This document shows, in pieces, positions 4,879 to 6,007 of a stretch of 6,007 bases of DNA. How positions within the stretch are numbered: position 1 is the first letter of the stretch; each line of letters begins with the position of its first letter. This DNA is from Nitrososphaerota archaeon (GTDB taxonomy: Archaea; Thermoproteota; Nitrososphaeria; Nitrososphaerales; Gagatemarchaeaceae), in assembly GCA_005877365.1 (NCBI GenBank), contig VBPP01000178.1, forward strand, positions 1 to 6,007. Reading direction: 5' to 3'. The position numbers and the translations under genes were made by a program. The notes below the pieces were generated by a model. It did not search any database. It saw nothing but the letters and a program-made list of their open reading frames with translations, and was not told the DNA's origin.

Positions 4879-4899
4879 ACGAAGGCGACCGTCACGGCG

Positions 4900-4911
4900 A
4901 GTAGTAGTAGT
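4900..4911 (+). repeat. (AGT)4 triplet repeat ahead of pfdA
   Basis: Four tandem AGT units stand in the gap between eif6 and pfdA. In the pfdA frame they would encode four serines. The unit length keeps the frame, so copy number changes would not shift it. Confidence 0.7.
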
Positions 4912-4947
4912 AGGCAGGTCAGTGAAGAGGAACAACTCAATTCTCTA

Positions 4948-5340
4948 GTGGTGGAGATCAGGGTTCTCGAAGGCACCTTTAACGAGTTCTCCGCGAGGCA
5001 GAACCTCTTCGAGAGAGCCCTCCTTGAAACGAGGGCGGCGCTCGAAGCTCTGAAGGGGCTGTCAGAGTCGAATCCTGATGAAGTTCTCGTTCCCGTCGGG
5101 GGAGGGGTCTTGCTCAGGTCGCCCCCGCCGAACGCGGAGGATGTCCTCTTGAACGTAGGGGCCAACGTCGTGGTCCAGCGAAAGAGGGTGGAGGCCGTCG
5201 CCTTCCTCGAAGGGAGGGCTAGGGAGATAGAGAACTCGATAGTTTCGCTGCTCTCGCAGAGAAACCAGATTGCGGCGAGGCTGGAGGCAGACCGCCAGGC
5301 CCTCCAGGCGATAGTGTCAAGGCAGAACCAAAAGAACTGA
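4948..5340 (+). CDS. pfdA: Prefoldin subunit alpha
   Basis: The product has two long coiled-coil helices (about 1-37 and 72-128) joined by the prefoldin alpha beta-hairpin region: DEVLVPVGGGVLLRS (44-58) and EDVLLNVGANVVVQRKR (63-79). Archaeal prefoldin is an alpha2-beta4 jellyfish-shaped chaperone that hands unfolded proteins to the thermosome. GTG 4948 is the first canonical start and gives 130 residues, but the in-frame sequence just upstream (SEEEQLNSLV, 4921-4950) continues the first helix and looks like the usual prefoldin alpha N-terminus. The true start may therefore be near 4918 (GTC) or use another non-canonical codon. AGAGG at 4926-4930 is too far for a normal ribosome-binding site for GTG 4948. 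The C-terminus (SRQNQKN) is polar and ends 1 nt before ftsY. Confidence 0.9.
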   Translation: MVEIRVLEGTFNEFSARQNLFERALLETRAALEALKGLSESNPDEVLVPVGGGVLLRSPPPNAEDVLLNVGANVVVQRKRVEAVAFLEGRAREIENSIVSLLSQRNQIAARLEADRQALQAIVSRQNQKN

Positions 5341-5341
5341 C

Positions 5342-6007
5342 TTGTTCGAGAAGCTTAGGCAGGCCTTCACGGCGGTTGCTAAGGCCGCCCGAGAAAGGAA
5401 GATCTCCGGTCGAGAACTTGACGAACTCCTCTCAGAGTTCGAGATTTCACTCATCGAGAGCGACGTCGCGCAGCAGGTGGCCGAGCAGCTGATTCAGGAG
5501 GTGAAGAAGAAGCTGACGGGGGCGTCGATTGAGCGGTCTGACGACCCCGCTCTCTTAGTGAAGCAGAGCTTCAGGGGGGTCCTCGAGGAGGTCTTCGCGA
5601 AGGCGGGGTCCGTGGACCTCTTCCGACGAATCGAGGAGAAGAAGAGTTCGGGGGAGCCATTCGTCATCCTCTTCCTTGGGATAAACGGGAGCGGCAAGAC
5701 AACCACGGTCGCGAAGCTCGCGAAGATGCTGAAGGAGAGGGGGGTCTCCGTCGTCTCTGCCGCTGGCGACACGCACAGACCAGGCGCGATCGAGCAGCTT
5801 ACGGAGCACGCGGAGAGGCTAGGGATGAAGGTTGTCTCGCAGAGGTACGGCGCCGACGCGGCGGCGGTGGGAAGAGACGGCTACCTCTACGCGAAGGCGC
5901 ACCACGTGGACGTCCTCCTAATTGACACCGCGGGTAGGATGCAGACAAACCGGAATCTGATGGAAGAGATGGCCAAGATCGTCAGAGTGGTCACGCCAGA
6001 ATTCAAG
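5342..6007 (+). CDS. ftsY: Signal recognition particle receptor FtsY (SR alpha), partial
   Basis: The frame starts at TTG 5342, 1 nt after the pfdA TGA, with FEKLRQAFTAV, the usual FtsY opening. It stays open to the window edge (222 residues; the family has about 300-400, so the rest of the NG domain lies outside). The four-helix N domain covers about 10-100 (SEFEISLIESDVAQQVAEQL). The G domain follows with P-loop GINGSGKTTT (113-122) and G3 DTAGR (195-199). FtsY docks the SRP-ribosome complex at the membrane by forming a GTP-dependent heterodimer with Srp54. The N-terminal acidic A domain is very short, as is common in archaea. The G2 region reads DTHRPGAIEQL (143-153) instead of the usual DTFRA(A/G)AxEQL, an unusual change. 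Tight linkage to pfdA implies the same mRNA. Confidence 0.95.
   Translation, partial: MFEKLRQAFTAVAKAARERKISGRELDELLSEFEISLIESDVAQQVAEQLIQEVKKKLTGASIERSDDPALLVKQSFRGVLEEVFAKAGSVDLFRRIEEKKSSGEPFVILFLGINGSGKTTTVAKLAKMLKERGVSVVSAAGDTHRPGAIEQLTEHAERLGMKVVSQRYGADAAAVGRDGYLYAKAHHVDVLLIDTAGRMQTNRNLMEEMAKIVRVVTPEFK

Noticed and set aside
1..6007. CRISPR array, insertion sequence, phage or toxin-antitoxin system
   Set aside because: No spaced direct repeats, transposase, integrase or toxin-like frames are present; apart from the left end and the tRNA locus, this is a conserved housekeeping region.

Overview
This is an archaeal chromosome segment. The evidence is a run of archaeal/eukaryotic-type information-processing genes: ribosomal proteins S19e, L39e and L31e, translation factor aIF6, prefoldin alpha, the SRP receptor FtsY, the rRNA methyltransferase Nep1 and the RNase P protein Rpp21. 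There are TATA boxes about 25-30 nt ahead of several start codons, and a tRNA gene with archaeal (bulge-helix-bulge) introns and no encoded CCA. The sequence is GC-rich. The style of FtsY and S19e, together with a non-canonical tRNA intron, reminds me of the TACK side, perhaps Thaumarchaeota/Nitrososphaeria-like; that placement is impression only, not a computed phylogeny.

Left part (1-1337, minus strand): one long open frame that runs off the left edge. By manual translation it encodes a three-part protein: an N-terminal DsbA/YjbH-like thioredoxin domain with a CWWS (not CxxC) motif, a winged-helix-like middle, and a C-terminal SAM methyltransferase resembling arsenite methyltransferase (ArsM). 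A TATA-like box sits about 26 nt before its GTG start, as expected for a leaderless transcript.

Centre (1338-2682, minus strand): the C-terminal half of an OsmC-family protein abuts the 3' end of a tRNA-Gly(UCC) gene interrupted by two introns, one in the D-loop and one at the canonical 37/38 site. Next come a perfect palindrome and nep1. nep1 and the plus-strand RNase P gene diverge from a 52-bp gap whose single TATT/AATA box lies at the same distance from both starts.

Right part (2735-6007, plus strand): rnp4 (Rpp21), then rps19e - PDCD5-like - rpl39e - rpl31e - eif6 - pfdA - ftsY. Genes are tightly packed, with GTGA overlap, 1-nt gap or short spacers. The cluster joins ribosome assembly and subunit proteins, an anti-association factor, a nascent-chain chaperone and membrane targeting, so it is a translation and protein-biogenesis operon. 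Oddities are a C-terminally short S19e, a prefoldin alpha whose homologous N-terminus extends upstream of any canonical start codon, and an altered G2 motif in FtsY.
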